From JBGPQJ01 sp963829485 (GTDB taxonomy: Bacteria > Chloroflexota > Anaerolineae > Anaerolineales > Villigracilaceae): DNA of 64,000 bases. Below the pieces are notes generated by a model. That model was not told the origin of the DNA, ran no database searches, and saw only the letters and a program-made list of their open reading frames with translations. Below, in pieces: positions 1-7,960 of this stretch (the first letter of the stretch is position 1; each line of letters opens with the position of its first letter). The translations under genes and the position numbers were made by a program. The stretch lies in assembly GCA_963829485.1 (NCBI GenBank), contig CAWHIK010000007.1:124001-188000 (forward strand), read 5' to 3'.

Positions 1-1
1 C

Positions 2-448
2 GATCAGGCCGCTCCCATCCTGGAAAAAGGCTTCGACCTCGCCTTCGTCCATTTCGCCACCACCGACGCGATGGGTCATGTCCACGGCTGGCTATCACCA
101 GAGCAACTGAGTGTCATCGGCCGCGCGGACGAAGCCATCGGCACCCTGCTGGCCGCGCTCGATAAAAGCGGCTTGCGTGAGACCACGCTGATCATTGTCA
201 CCGCGGACCACGGCGGTCACGACGACCTGCACGGCTCACGGTCGCCGCAGGATATGACCATCCCCTGGATCGTCTCAGGTCCCGATGTGGTTTCCCAAAC
301 TCTGACCAGCCCGGTCAACGTCACCGACACGGCGGCCACGGCAGCCTGGGCATTGGATCTTCCGCCGCTTCCCGATGCGGTCGGCGCGCCGATACTGGAA
401 GCCTTTGGCGAAGCCCCGACGACCCGCGCCGACCCACGCTGTCCATAA
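2..448 (+). CDS. Alkaline phosphatase/phosphodiesterase-family hydrolase (5' truncated)
   Basis: C-terminal 148 residues of a metal-dependent hydrolase of the alkaline phosphatase superfamily (type I phosphodiesterase/nucleotide pyrophosphatase branch). The frame is open from base 2, so the gene begins outside the window; the first internal ATG is at 71. Visible family features are an FATTDAMGH-like segment (metal-binding Asp and His) and ITVTADHGGHDD-type residues near the end (IVTADHGGHDDLHG), the usual C-terminal metal site. It ends 15 bases before panC. The substrate cannot be inferred. Confidence 0.85.
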   Translation, partial: DQAAPILEKGFDLAFVHFATTDAMGHVHGWLSPEQLSVIGRADEAIGTLLAALDKSGLRETTLIIVTADHGGHDDLHGSRSPQDMTIPWIVSGPDVVSQTLTSPVNVTDTAATAAWALDLPPLPDAVGAPILEAFGEAPTTRADPRCP

Positions 449-463
449 TTTTCGGAGGTATGG

Positions 464-1311
464 ATGTCCAACTCGATGATCATTGCATCCACATTCGAGG
501 AGCTGCGCACCGCCCGTGCCCTGCTGCCGGAACCCGTGGGGCTTGTCCCAACCATGGGTTATCTCCACGAGGGGCATCTCTCGCTCGTCCGCCGCGCAAG
601 GGATGAGTGCGCCAGCGTCGCCGCCAGCATATTCGTCAACCCGACCCAGTTCGGCGCCAACGAAGACCTCTCCAAATACCCGCGCGACCTGAAGCGCGAC
701 CTGACCCTGCTCGAGGAGGCCGGCGCTGACCTGGTCTGGACGCCCACGCCCGAGAGTCATGTACCCGCCCGGCTTCCAGACCTGGGTCACGGTCGAGGGG
801 CTGACCCAGCCGCTGGAGGGCGCCGTCCGCCCCGGTCATTTCCGAGGCGTGACGACGGTGGTCGCCAAGCTGTTCAACGCCGTCCAGCCGCAGAAGGCGT
901 ATTTTGGGCAGAAGGACGCCCAGCAGGCGGCCGTCATCCGGCGCATGACCCGCGACCTGGACTTCCCCATTGAGATCATCATCTGCCCAACCGTGCGCGA
1001 GAAGGACGGTCTCGCCATGTCCAGCCGCAACAGCTACCTCAGCCCTGAGGAGCGGCAGGCGGCGACGGTACTGTTCCGCGCCCTTAGCGCTGCCCACGCC
1101 GCCCACCGGCGCGGCGAACGGAAGGCGGAGGCGCTGCGCACCATCGTCCGCGAGATGGTATCCAAAGAACCGCTGGCACAATTGCAGTACGTCTCCTGCG
1201 CAGATTTTGACTCGCTTCAGGAAGTGGAGGAAATCACAGGGAAAAGCGCTGCTCTCGATGGCAGTCTTCGTAGGGAAGACGCGCCTGATCGATAATTTCA
1301 TTTTGGAATAA
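464..1311 (+). CDS. panC: Pantothenate synthetase PanC, two frameshifts
   Basis: Pantoate-beta-alanine ligase, the last step of pantothenate synthesis: ATP-dependent joining of pantoate and beta-alanine in the cytosol. Family motifs are all present: PTMGYLHEGH (nucleotide-binding HxGH), FVNPTQF, RPGHFRGVTTVV, FGQKDAQQ, SSRNSYLS and a C-terminal KTRLIDN. They lie in three frames. The first frame (start ATG 464, GGAGG upstream) breaks near 750-757, just before MYPPGF. The second breaks near 1237-1241, where GGGAAAAGCG would read correctly with three A. The third ends at TAA 1309-1311. Both breaks equal one extra base. Total length without them is about 281 residues, normal for PanC. Probably a sequence error rather than a dead gene. 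Confidence 0.9.
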
Positions 1312-1440
1312 TGAAGGTGGCTATAATGGATTTGATATTTGGCCGTCTACAAGCAGTTATACCGTCCGTAAAGTCCCCCAAAGGGGGATAATCTCTAGTT
1401 GAGCGCCAAGAAAAAGTTATGACTAAAGCTGAAACTCTGA

Positions 1441-1884
1441 TTGTTCAAGCTGTGGCAACGAAAGGCAATTTTGTTCGCATTCTTGGTGTTTGTAATAATT
1501 GGCGCTTGTTTGTTTACAGAACTTTACTATCCATCTATCCACCTCAATATGAATCAGAAAATGTGGAAAAAAGATCGCCCGTCAACTTACTTTACGCAAG
1601 TTCGGCAACGAGAAAATCAAGGCTGGATACATTGGAAAGCTATAATTTCTGATGAAGTCGTCTTGCAAGCCAGCGCAGAGGCTCAAACAGCAGATCAGAT
1701 CTTTAGTCGTTTAGAAAGTGACTGCGTTCCAAGAGGCTTTATGGATTGTGGTATCACTTTCAATCAACAGTTTCATTATCCAGCAACCGCTCATTCTTAT
1801 GAGGGGTACTATATAGAAATTGAAGAATTCTTCCCCTGTGATAATGACATAACAGAGTGCCTTTCTGCTATGGAGACTCAATGA
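1441..1884 (+). CDS. Small membrane-anchored protein, DUF6174-like
   Basis: 147-residue protein with an N-terminal hydrophobic helix (about residues 9-27) and an exported domain containing three Cys and GW..W, SDCVPRGFMDC and EGYYIEIEEFFPC segments. The overall pattern resembles DUF6174 domains, but this is a tentative call. The only start available in frame is TTG 1441, because a TGA precedes it directly. An ATG at 1419 in another frame (MTKAETL) would join it if one base were removed, so the true start may be 1419. Base composition is AT-richer than neighbours. It sits in a repeat-rich patch between panC and the SnoaL-like gene. Confidence 0.55.
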   Translation: MFKLWQRKAILFAFLVFVIIGACLFTELYYPSIHLNMNQKMWKKDRPSTYFTQVRQRENQGWIHWKAIISDEVVLQASAEAQTADQIFSRLESDCVPRGFMDCGITFNQQFHYPATAHSYEGYYIEIEEFFPCDNDITECLSAMETQ

Positions 1885-1946
1885 TTGTGCAACGCCGTGT
1901 CTCAGGTAGAATTCCCGTTGCACCCAACACAGCGTCTCCGAAGACC

Positions 1947-2131
1947 GCGGGGATAATGCACCCGGCGGGTGGGAGTTGCCTTGCTCGGCCAAGGTCTCCT
2001 GACCTGGCCGATGAACTGACCGAAGGTCTGAGACTTGACGGTCGAAAACAGGGCGAGGTCAGGAGACCCACGACCAGCGAGCGCACACGCAGGTACCCCA
2101 CCAAGAGCGTGGGGTGAGTCGCAAACCGTTG
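1947..2131. repeat. Structured intergenic repeat, copy A (left flank of SnoaL-like gene)
   Basis: Gene-free stretch that begins GCGGGGATAATGCACC (1947-1962) and ends near GCGTGGGGTGAGTCG (2107-2121). Both ends recur, with small changes, at 2610-2625 and 2693-2715 on the other side of the next gene. Inside is an inverted repeat GGTCTCCTGACCT (1993-2005) with AGGTCAGGAGACC (2056-2068), plus an inner GACCG/CGGTC pair. Similar GACC-type elements occur at 6390-6480, 7237-7385, 25380-25466 and 27010-27155. Confidence 0.6.
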
Positions 2132-2196
2132 GGAGCTTCTGTATCAACGAATAAAGGAAACTCGGTCAATCGAAGTGAAACTCGCAAGGAGACACA

Positions 2197-2610
2197 ATGA
2201 CTGAACATCTTGACCCAGCATTACTCGTACCAATTGAGAAGGTTGCGCGGTTTATAGAGACAGGGGACGAATCCCTGCTTTCAGCCTTCGCTAACAAAGG
2301 TGTAGTGATCATCGAAAATTTTGCGCCACATCTTTTTGAAGGGGAAGATGCTGTGAAACGTTGGTCACAGAAGATTTTGTCATGGCATAAGCCTCCCAGT
2401 GATCTTGTACTCAAGCACAAATTTGGCGCCCCACAGGATCTTAGCGTTCAGGATGATCTCGCCTTTTTATCCTTGCCCACACATTGGACAATTTCGCAAA
2501 ATGGCAACAGCTTTGAAGAAGATGGCGGATGGGCATTCGTACTGGTGCAGGAAGAAGGTGAGTGGCGGGTACGTTCCTATGGATGGGCTGTCACGTTTAT
2601 AGAAGACTAG
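2197..2610 (+). CDS. SnoaL/NTF2-like domain protein
   Basis: 137-residue single-domain protein. The pattern is an N-terminal helix, VARFIETGDESLLSAFA, then alternating strands and a C-terminal tryptophan-rich sheet (GGWAFVLVQEEGEWRVRSYGW). This matches NTF2/SnoaL-like folds related to DUF4440, whose members range from enzymes to binding proteins. No catalytic residues can be assigned. The start ATG 2197 has AAGGAG seven bases upstream. The gene is flanked on both sides by related repeat copies (1947-2131 and 2610-2715), and its stop codon touches the right copy, which is unusual. Confidence 0.65.
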   Translation: MTEHLDPALLVPIEKVARFIETGDESLLSAFANKGVVIIENFAPHLFEGEDAVKRWSQKILSWHKPPSDLVLKHKFGAPQDLSVQDDLAFLSLPTHWTISQNGNSFEEDGGWAFVLVQEEGEWRVRSYGWAVTFIED

Positions 2611-2715
2611 CGGGGATAATGCACCTGACCCCGCAATCCCTTTTAGGGACAAGCGAACGCCCCGCTAAAAACGCGGGACAAGCGGGGCAGGCGCGTGGGG
2701 CAAGTCGTAAACGTT
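2610..2715. repeat. Structured intergenic repeat, copy B (right flank of SnoaL-like gene)
   Basis: Starts GCGGGGATAATGCACC at 2610, identical over 16 bases to the start of copy A at 1947, and ends GCGTGGGGCAAGTCGTAAACGTTG-like at 2693-2715, close to the end of copy A. The interior contains CCCCGC/GCGGGG inverted pairs. It overlaps the stop codon of the SnoaL-like gene by one base. Confidence 0.6.
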
Positions 2716-2750
2716 GATCATAGGACCATCGCTGAACATACTAAGCATAA

Positions 2751-2780
2751 CGTCCCGAAGGTTCAAAAACCTTCGGGACG
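2751..2780. terminator. CGTCCCGAAGGTT hairpin, copy 1
   Basis: Perfect 13-bp inverted repeat, CGTCCCGAAGGTT (2751-2763) and AACCTTCGGGACG (2768-2780), with a 4-base loop. It lies between two converging genes, so it could end transcription from both sides, although the U-tracts are weak. The same hairpin recurs at 15539-15569 and 37472-37508. Confidence 0.7.
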
Positions 2781-2798
2781 CTGTTACTTCAAGATAGT

Positions 2799-4025
2799 TT
2801 ATAAACGCGGCGCGCGCGCCTTAAGCTGAAAAGTCTCTTCTCCGCCCAGCGGACCCTTGAGCGGTTCCGCACGCAGCGCCATCACACGGCTGTTGGCGAA
2901 GAACTCAAAGTTGAACCCGGTCGCGTCGCCGGCTTTTTTACCGGGGACGGGCATCAGCCGGGCGGTCAGCGGTTTGTCCAGCCGCAGGGCGAGCGCAGCG
3001 ACGTCCAGCAGCAGGGCGGAAATCTGCTCAGGGGAAGCATCTCCCGGCAGGGGCACGGTATCCAGTCCAGTCCCGCAGACTGCGGAAAAAAGCAGCAGGT
3101 CCTTGACGGAGAGAGTCCCTTCGGCGGCGCGCCAGGCGAGCACCTTGTCTTCAAGCACCGGAAGCATCAGCCCGCTGAACCCGGCGTGAGGAAAGTCGGC
3201 GCGGTCAATAGCCTCGGTCAGGATGGCTGCCGCAGTCAGCGAACCGTGCAGCCCCGTGCGGGGGACTCCTATCCGCTCGAAGGCCGCGCCGATGGATTGC
3301 GCCTCCTTCGGGAACGGCGCCAGCGAAAAGTCGATGCCGCCGAAACGCAGGTTGAATCGGTATTTCAGCAGGTTCGCCACAGTGACGATCTGCCTGGCAT
3401 AGATCTCGATGGCGGTCGTTAACTTCGCACGGCCTTCATCCACCGAAGATGCATCTTCAAATGCGCTGACCGCCAGGTCCGCAGCTTCAACTGCGACTGA
3501 GAATGCCGGCTCTTCGCCTTCGTGATACGCAGCCGGAAAGAACGGCGCGCCTGCCGGGACATTGGCCAATGCGGCAAATTGCAGGTTGGCAAAACCGTTG
3601 GGTTCGAGCGTTGCTGCGCGCGCGATCACCTGCGCGCAGGCATGCACCGCCGGCAGTGAAATTCCAATGTGGTGATTGGCGAGAATTCCCGAGAAAAAAA
3701 CCTGTTTTGAAACGGCGATCGCTTCGGGGATCACCTCGTAGCTTGCAGGGACATCCGGCAGCGCGGGACCCAATGCAACGTAGGCGATGCCGGCTTCGTT
3801 CACAACAGCGGATAATTTCTCAGCCAGCCTCGGGGTCTCGCCGATTTTCTCAGCGCCCAGCAGGCGCGGGAACGGCACCGTCGCCAGGCGCGTGGTCTGG
3901 ACTTCGAAACCGGCTTCCTCGAAAGCTTTTCTTGCCTCGGAGGCAAACTGGCCTGCCGCGCGCATTTTCTTCTCGTCCAGCGGATAACCCGGGTTGCAAA
4001 AATATGTGATCGAGCGAATCTTCAT
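2799..4025 (-). CDS. DUF711 family protein
   Basis: 408-residue cytosolic protein of the DUF711 (PFL-like/UPF0210) family. The N-terminal MKIRSITYFCNPGY opening and the CGTGLDTVPLPGD motif near residue 320 are typical, and length is normal. The biochemical role of the family is not established; the fold is related to pyruvate formate-lyase-like barrels, but no glycyl-radical motif is visible. ATG 4025 is preceded by GGAGG. It is the last gene of the minus-strand run that begins with infC, 12 bases after the rRNA methyltransferase gene. Confidence 0.85.
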   Translation of the reverse strand: MKIRSITYFCNPGYPLDEKKMRAAGQFASEARKAFEEAGFEVQTTRLATVPFPRLLGAEKIGETPRLAEKLSAVVNEAGIAYVALGPALPDVPASYEVIPEAIAVSKQVFFSGILANHHIGISLPAVHACAQVIARAATLEPNGFANLQFAALANVPAGAPFFPAAYHEGEEPAFSVAVEAADLAVSAFEDASSVDEGRAKLTTAIEIYARQIVTVANLLKYRFNLRFGGIDFSLAPFPKEAQSIGAAFERIGVPRTGLHGSLTAAAILTEAIDRADFPHAGFSGLMLPVLEDKVLAWRAAEGTLSVKDLLLFSAVCGTGLDTVPLPGDASPEQISALLLDVAALALRLDKPLTARLMPVPGKKAGDATGFNFEFFANSRVMALRAEPLKGPLGGEETFQLKARAPRL

Positions 4026-4037
4026 CCATCCTCCCTT

Positions 4038-4817
4038 TCACCGGCTGCGCTGCCGGACCACTTCGTACATCAGCACGGCCCCCGCCGCGCCTGCGTTGAG
4101 CGATTCCATGTGACCAGGCATGGGGATGCAGATCATTTCCGTCGCCAGGCTGTGCGCCTGTGCGCTCGCGCCGTCCGCTTCACCGCCGATGACCAGAGCC
4201 GTGGGATGGGTGAAATCAACTTCCCAGCAGGATTTTTCACCTACGGCATCCGAGAGAAACACGGACATGCCCTCCACTCGCGCTGAAAGCTGATCCCACG
4301 TCTGGGACAGGATCGGCAGCCGGAAGTGGGCGCCCATCCCGGCGCGCATGACCTTGGGCGCGAAGGGATCGGTCGTCTCCGGCGGGATGAAGACCGCCTG
4401 CACTCCTGCCGCGGCTGCCGTGCGAAGCAGCGTGCCGAGGTTGCCGGGGTCGCGGATCTGGTCGGGGATGAGGATAAAATCCGTTTTGGGGGGCGGCAGT
4501 AGGGCGCCGGGCGGATCGAGCGCGAGCACGGCAAGGATTCCCTGCGAGGTCTCGGTCTCGGTCACGGATTGCAGGATGTTCTCCGCGACAGGTTCCACGT
4601 CCACACCCCTGGCAGTTAAACCCTGCACCAGATCGAGTCCGCGCTGATTTATTTTGTCTGAGTAAAGTGCGAAACGAAAATTCCAGCCGGCAGCAAAGGC
4701 TTCCTCGACCAGACGCACACCCTCAGCAAGGAACGCGCCATTCTCACGGCGTTCCTTCGGGCGGCCTGCCAGCGCACGGACCAGCTTGATCTTCGGGTTG
4801 TGACTCGAGGTAATCAT
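4038..4817 (-). CDS. TrmH/SpoU-family RNA 2'-O-methyltransferase
   Basis: 259-residue SPOUT-class methyltransferase, probably acting on rRNA with S-adenosylmethionine. The N-terminal substrate-binding domain begins ITSSHNPKIK. The three SpoU motifs are clear: DQIRDPGNLGTLLRTA (about residue 120), IGGEADGAS and IPMPGHMESLNAGAAGAV, which form the trefoil-knot cofactor pocket. It follows rplT at about 105 bases, an arrangement seen in many bacteria where such a gene trails infC-rpmI-rplT. The target nucleotide cannot be told from sequence. Confidence 0.9.
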   Translation of the reverse strand: MITSSHNPKIKLVRALAGRPKERRENGAFLAEGVRLVEEAFAAGWNFRFALYSDKINQRGLDLVQGLTARGVDVEPVAENILQSVTETETSQGILAVLALDPPGALLPPPKTDFILIPDQIRDPGNLGTLLRTAAAAGVQAVFIPPETTDPFAPKVMRAGMGAHFRLPILSQTWDQLSARVEGMSVFLSDAVGEKSCWEVDFTHPTALVIGGEADGASAQAHSLATEMICIPMPGHMESLNAGAAGAVLMYEVVRQRSR

Positions 4818-4922
4818 TTTCCTTGTCCCCGTACGCGCCGGAAAGTCCGGCTGTCGGTTAATTTTACTCCCTTAAACACAAGAGGGCGGACTGCAGTCCG
4901 CCCTCGTTTGAAATCTAATGGG

Positions 4923-5273
4923 TTATGCCTGGTTGGCTTGAGCCACGACTGCGGCAAACGCCTGCGGGTCGCGCACCGCCAGGTCGGCCAGCATCTTGCG
5001 GTTGATCGTGATGTCGGCTTTCTTCATCGACGAGACCAGCCGGCTGTAGGTGGTGCCGTTGAGGCGCGCCGCGGCGTTGATGCGGGCGATCCACAGCCTG
5101 CGCAGGTCGCGCTTGCGGGTGCGGCGGTCGCGCGAGGCGTACCACAGGCTCTTCAGCATCGCCTCGTTGGCGCGCTTGAAAAGGAAGTGCCTCGTACCGC
5201 GCTGCCCCTTCGTGATCTTTAAAACTTTTTTGTGACGACGGTGGCCGTAAGGACCACCCTTTACACGTGTCAT
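4923..5273 (-). CDS. rplT: 50S ribosomal protein L20
   Basis: 116-residue L20, a large-subunit assembly protein that binds 23S rRNA. MTRVKGG, RRHKKVLKITKG, the basic RDRRTRKRDLRRLWI block and NGTTYSRLV segments are diagnostic, and length is normal. Third gene of the infC-rpmI-rplT operon. In other bacteria L20 represses this operon by binding leader RNA; no L20-specific leader structure could be confirmed here. Confidence 0.97.
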   Translation of the reverse strand: MTRVKGGPYGHRRHKKVLKITKGQRGTRHFLFKRANEAMLKSLWYASRDRRTRKRDLRRLWIARINAAARLNGTTYSRLVSSMKKADITINRKMLADLAVRDPQAFAAVVAQANQA

Positions 5274-5391
5274 TTACTTTTTTCCTCCTGCAAACCCCCG
5301 GGCGTCGGCGCAGGAATGACCCTGTCACCAGTTACGTACACCCGGCAGCCGCAAAATAAAACGGATACGACCGGCTCGGACTCGGAAGTCC

Positions 5392-5622
5392 TTAAGCCTC
5401 CATGTTCGGCGTCAGGCGTTTGACACGCTTGATGATGCCGCGTCCCTTGACGGGGATCATCTTGGCGAGTTTCACCTTGGTCCGATCAGAAGTGCGGCGG
5501 CGCAGATGGCTCTTGCCACCCTTGGTGCGTACCAGCACTCCAGACCCGGTCAGGCGGAACCTTTTGGAGGTTGCCTTATGGGTCTTGAGTTTATATTTAC
5601 CAGATTTCTGCTTTCGAGGCAC
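5392..5622 (-). CDS. rpmI: 50S ribosomal protein L35
   Basis: 76-residue basic protein of the large ribosomal subunit. The N-terminus MPRKQKSGKYKLKTHK, the central KRFRLTGSG and LRRRTSDRTK are diagnostic of L35. It is slightly longer than usual (about 65) through a C-terminal extension. The ATG is preceded by AGGAG (near 5633). It lies between infC and rplT in the standard order. Confidence 0.97.
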   Translation of the reverse strand: MPRKQKSGKYKLKTHKATSKRFRLTGSGVLVRTKGGKSHLRRRTSDRTKVKLAKMIPVKGRGIIKRVKRLTPNMEA

Positions 5623-5711
5623 AGCTACCTACTCCTTTCGTTGTCAACTTGGAAAAAATAACCGCGGGCTGTGACGTGCTCCCGCGGGATTGAACGATCC
5701 GTAGAGAGAAC

Positions 5712-6257
5712 TTATTCCTGCCCGGCTTCCGCCTTTGCCTTCTTGGCTTTTGCCGGTCCGAGCACCACCAACATTGTCCGCCCTTCCATCATCGGAGCCT
5801 GTTCGATCACGCCGACGTCCGATAGCGATTGGGCGACTTCCTTCAGGTCTTCCAGCGCGATTTCCGGGTAGTCCATTTCGCGCCCGCGGAACTTGACGGT
5901 GACGCGAACCTTGTGGCCCTGGAGCAGCCAGCGGCGGGCGTCGTCCACCTTGAAACCACGATGCGCCTCATTGGTTTTCGGGCGCAAACGGATCTCTTTG
6001 ATCTCGATCTTGGTTTGCGCTTTCTTGGCTTCCCTGTCCTTCTTTGTGCGCTCGAACAGGAACTTGCCAAAATCGAGGATGCGGCATACAGGCGGCACCG
6101 CGGTCGGGGAGATTTCCACCAGGTCGAGGTCCGCGTCGCGGGCCATTTGAATAGCCTGGCGCGTGGGCACAACACCGACATTTTCGCCGTTTGCGCCGAT
6201 CACGCGGACTTCAGCAACGCGGATGGCTTCATTTATTCGGAATTCGTTGGCGCTTAT
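5712..6257 (-). CDS. infC: Translation initiation factor IF-3, probable AUA start
   Basis: IF-3 binds the 30S subunit and checks the start codon-initiator tRNA pair. The conserved body (IGANGENVGVVPTRQA, DLVEISPTAVPPVCRI, DFGKFLFE, KEIRLRPK) is intact. A GTG at 6203 would cut off the conserved N-terminal FRINEAIRVAEVRV. Reading upstream in frame, no ATG, GTG or TTG exists before a TAA. The only well-placed start is ATA at 6257-6255, six bases after AAGGAG, giving 181 residues. Rare starts (usually AUU) are known for infC elsewhere and allow IF-3 to repress its own synthesis; AUA is an unusual version. Confidence 0.9.
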   Translation of the reverse strand: MSANEFRINEAIRVAEVRVIGANGENVGVVPTRQAIQMARDADLDLVEISPTAVPPVCRILDFGKFLFERTKKDREAKKAQTKIEIKEIRLRPKTNEAHRGFKVDDARRWLLQGHKVRVTVKFRGREMDYPEIALEDLKEVAQSLSDVGVIEQAPMMEGRTMLVVLGPAKAKKAKAEAGQE

Positions 6258-6274
6258 ACTCTTCTCCTTGAAAA

Positions 6275-6300
6275 TCGAAACCCAGCCCGAGGCTGGTTTT
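6275..6300 (-). promoter_or_regulatory. infC leader hairpin
   Basis: In the short infC 5' leader the transcript reads AAAACCAGCC-TCG-GGCTGGGTTT, a stable hairpin followed by a weak T-rich stretch (CGATTTT) and then the ribosome binding site. It may be an attenuator or may simply shape access to the AUA start; the sequence does not decide this. Confidence 0.45.
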
Positions 6301-6310
6301 TAGCGGACGA

Positions 6311-6340
6311 ATAATACCACGGGCGGGGGTGAATCGTCAA
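6311..6340 (-). promoter_or_regulatory. Promoter of the infC-rpmI-rplT operon
   Basis: On the minus strand TTGACG (6340-6335) and TATTAT (6316-6311) are separated by 18 bases, a good vegetative-type promoter. The predicted start is near 6304, about 47 bases before the infC start. Confidence 0.65.
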
Positions 6341-6401
6341 CCGATGGGAGGAGCAGTGAGTGGAGAACAGTGATCAGTGGGACAGAGGGTTCCCGCTGGG
6401 A

Positions 6402-6439
6402 AAGGTCTTTTTACTTCACGGACAACACGGTTGAGACCT
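6402..6439 (+). repeat. 38-bp exact direct repeat, copy 1
   Basis: Bases 6402-6439 are identical to 7280-7317 (AAGGTCTTTTTACTTCACGG...GAGACCT). The repeat is framed by an AAGGTCT/AGACCTT inverted pair and belongs to the GACC-type intergenic family. The two copies bracket the higBA pair. Confidence 0.8.
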
Positions 6440-6512
6440 TCGGTCACGCTTTGGCGTGGTCAGGACGCATGCCCCAGAGGTAGATCAAAGCCTAATCCGA
6501 GCGGGATCTCTC

Positions 6513-6541
6513 TTACATGCTTACCGGGAAAGCGTTATAAT
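6513..6541 (+). promoter_or_regulatory. higBA promoter
   Basis: TTACAT (6513-6518) and TATAAT (6536-6541) with a 17-base spacer. The expected transcription start, 6548-6549, coincides with the toxin ATG at 6549, so the mRNA is predicted to be leaderless or nearly so. Confidence 0.65.
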
Positions 6542-6548
6542 CTATGTA

Positions 6549-6839
6549 ATGGCGATACGTTCCTTCGGCGACCCCGCCACAGCAGACCTGTATCACGGCA
6601 GACGAACGTCACGGGCGCGACGCTTTCCACAGGACATTCTGAATGTGGCGCTGCGCAAACTCGATATGCTCAACGCCGCCTTTAAACTCGCTGACTTGCG
6701 TTCGCCGCCCGGCAACAGGCTGGAAGCACTGAAAGATGATCTTGATGGCTTTTACAGTATTCGCGTGAATGAGCAGTGGCGTATCATTTTTCGTTGGGAG
6801 AATGGCGCTCACGAAGTTTCGTTGGTCGATTATCACTAG
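6549..6839 (+). CDS. higB: HigB-type toxin (RelE superfamily)
   Basis: 96-residue type II toxin, a ribosome-dependent mRNA endonuclease of the HigB/plasmid-maintenance killer family. Signature segments are DLYHGRRTSRARRFP, ARRKLDMLNAA-like helix, GNRLEALKDDLDGFYSIRVN and EQWRIIFRW. ATG 6549 is chosen over upstream in-frame starts because family members begin at this point and the promoter -10 box ends at 6541. The antitoxin gene follows after 12 bases, the usual toxin-first order of higBA. Confidence 0.9.
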   Translation: MAIRSFGDPATADLYHGRRTSRARRFPQDILNVALRKLDMLNAAFKLADLRSPPGNRLEALKDDLDGFYSIRVNEQWRIIFRWENGAHEVSLVDYH

Positions 6840-6851
6840 CAGGAGGTTGAG

Positions 6852-7139
6852 ATGCTCCCAGAAAACCGAATTCCCACCCACCCCGGCGAGGTCCTGCTGG
6901 AAGAGTTTCTGAACCCACTCGGGCTTTCGCAGGTGGCATTTTCAACGCACATTGGTGTACCGGTACAGCGCGTTAACGAGATCGTGCGCGGCAAACGGGG
7001 AATTACGCCAGAGTCAGCCTGGCTGTTCGCCGAGGCCTTTGGCACCACGCCTGAGTTCTGGCTGAACCTGCAATCCAATTACGACCTGGTGAAGCACCGC
7101 CCGAAGCGTCAGGTGGCACGCATAGCAGCGGCAGCATAA
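6852..7139 (+). CDS. higA: HigA-type antitoxin (XRE family)
   Basis: 95-residue HTH antitoxin that neutralises HigB and represses the operon. HPGEVLLEEFLNPLGLSQ, a lambda-repressor-like HTH (about residues 25-60, GVPVQRVNEIVRGKRGI) and PEFWLNLQSNYDL match the HigA/VapI family. AGGAGG precedes ATG 6852. A strong hairpin follows the stop. Confidence 0.92.
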   Translation: MLPENRIPTHPGEVLLEEFLNPLGLSQVAFSTHIGVPVQRVNEIVRGKRGITPESAWLFAEAFGTTPEFWLNLQSNYDLVKHRPKRQVARIAAAA

Positions 7140-7167
7140 CATCAAAGTAAAGTATATTGCCATAAAT

Positions 7168-7202
7168 GAGAGAGCCGTCAAATAGAGACGGCTCTCTCTC
7201 AT
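7168..7202 (+). terminator. higBA terminator
   Basis: Perfect 12-bp stem GAGAGAGCCGTC (7168-7179) with GACGGCTCTCTC (7187-7198), followed by ATTTTA, 28 bases after the higA stop. Confidence 0.8.
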
Positions 7203-7279
7203 TTTACTTACCTCAGCATATTAATACTATAATCTTCCCGCTGGGCGAGGGATTCCCGTCCCCGTCCACTTTTTGACCG

Positions 7280-7317
7280 AAGGTCTTTTTACTTCACGGA
7301 CAACACGGTTGAGACCT
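7280..7317 (+). repeat. 38-bp exact direct repeat, copy 2
   Basis: Identical to 6402-6439. It lies in a gene-free stretch (7203-7336) that also contains CTTCCCGCTGGGCGAGG and other pieces of the GACC-type repeat family. Confidence 0.8.
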
Positions 7318-7336
7318 ACGGTAACTCCCCGGCTGG

Positions 7337-7905
7337 TCAGCCCCTGACGGGACGCAGAGCGGAAAGCATAGCCAAGCGAGGAACCTCACAATTGAATCTT
7401 TGAAGGTAGAGACTAGCACAACCATTTCCGATATGAAGACTTTCTCTTCTAGAGAAGTTAAAGGCTTTTACAATATCCTGGACAGAAGGATTAATAAGGA
7501 ATGCAATTGTGCTTTCTGTATGAGGTGAATAATATGACATAAACTTTGTACCCGATATTTTTACATAGTGAACGAGGCGCAAGTTTCCGTATAGATAAGA
7601 CATGCGATTCGTTTACAAAAGAGCAAATAACCGAATCGCCGAATGCGCCTTTTATGTCCGCCGCCAAGAACTCGTCATTTACTCTCAGCGTAACTTTGCA
7701 GTCATTCGTCTTGAATGAAACTTTGCGAGAAAAGAAATCTGACCGCATTGGTTTCCCCGATAGACTATCCCTCCAGTCCCATGATGACCGAAGAACCTGC
7801 GAATCAATTAAAATAGTCCGAACTGGTTCGTTTACCTAGTTTTTGAGCGATTTCTTTTAGAGCATTGATATTATTTTCGAGGGTCTCGAAGCTGGGTTCA
7901 TTTTT
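7337..7905 (-). pseudogene. Decayed hypothetical gene, several frame breaks
   Basis: Three minus-strand reading segments abut and look like pieces of one protein. An N-terminal part starts at ATG near 7905 (MKNEPSFETLENN...KEIAQKLG). A middle part is in another frame (QVLRSSWDWRDS, then KVSFKTNDCKVTLRVNDEF up to about 7590). A C-terminal part begins near 7600 (YGNLRLVHYVKISGTKF...FLINPSVQDIVKAFN) and ends at 7337. No family was recognised. The DNA is AT-richer than the neighbours. It fills most of the higA-thrS gap; the remainder is repeat and terminator sequence. Confidence 0.4.
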
Positions 7906-7960
7906 CATATCTTTTAGCCGTTTGGGGAGATTTCAATCCTCGCTTGGCGTGGACTTTTCT

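Noticed and set aside
275..1301. Long minus-strand open frames opposite panC
   Set aside because: They are GC-rich shadows of the plus-strand gene with no motifs.
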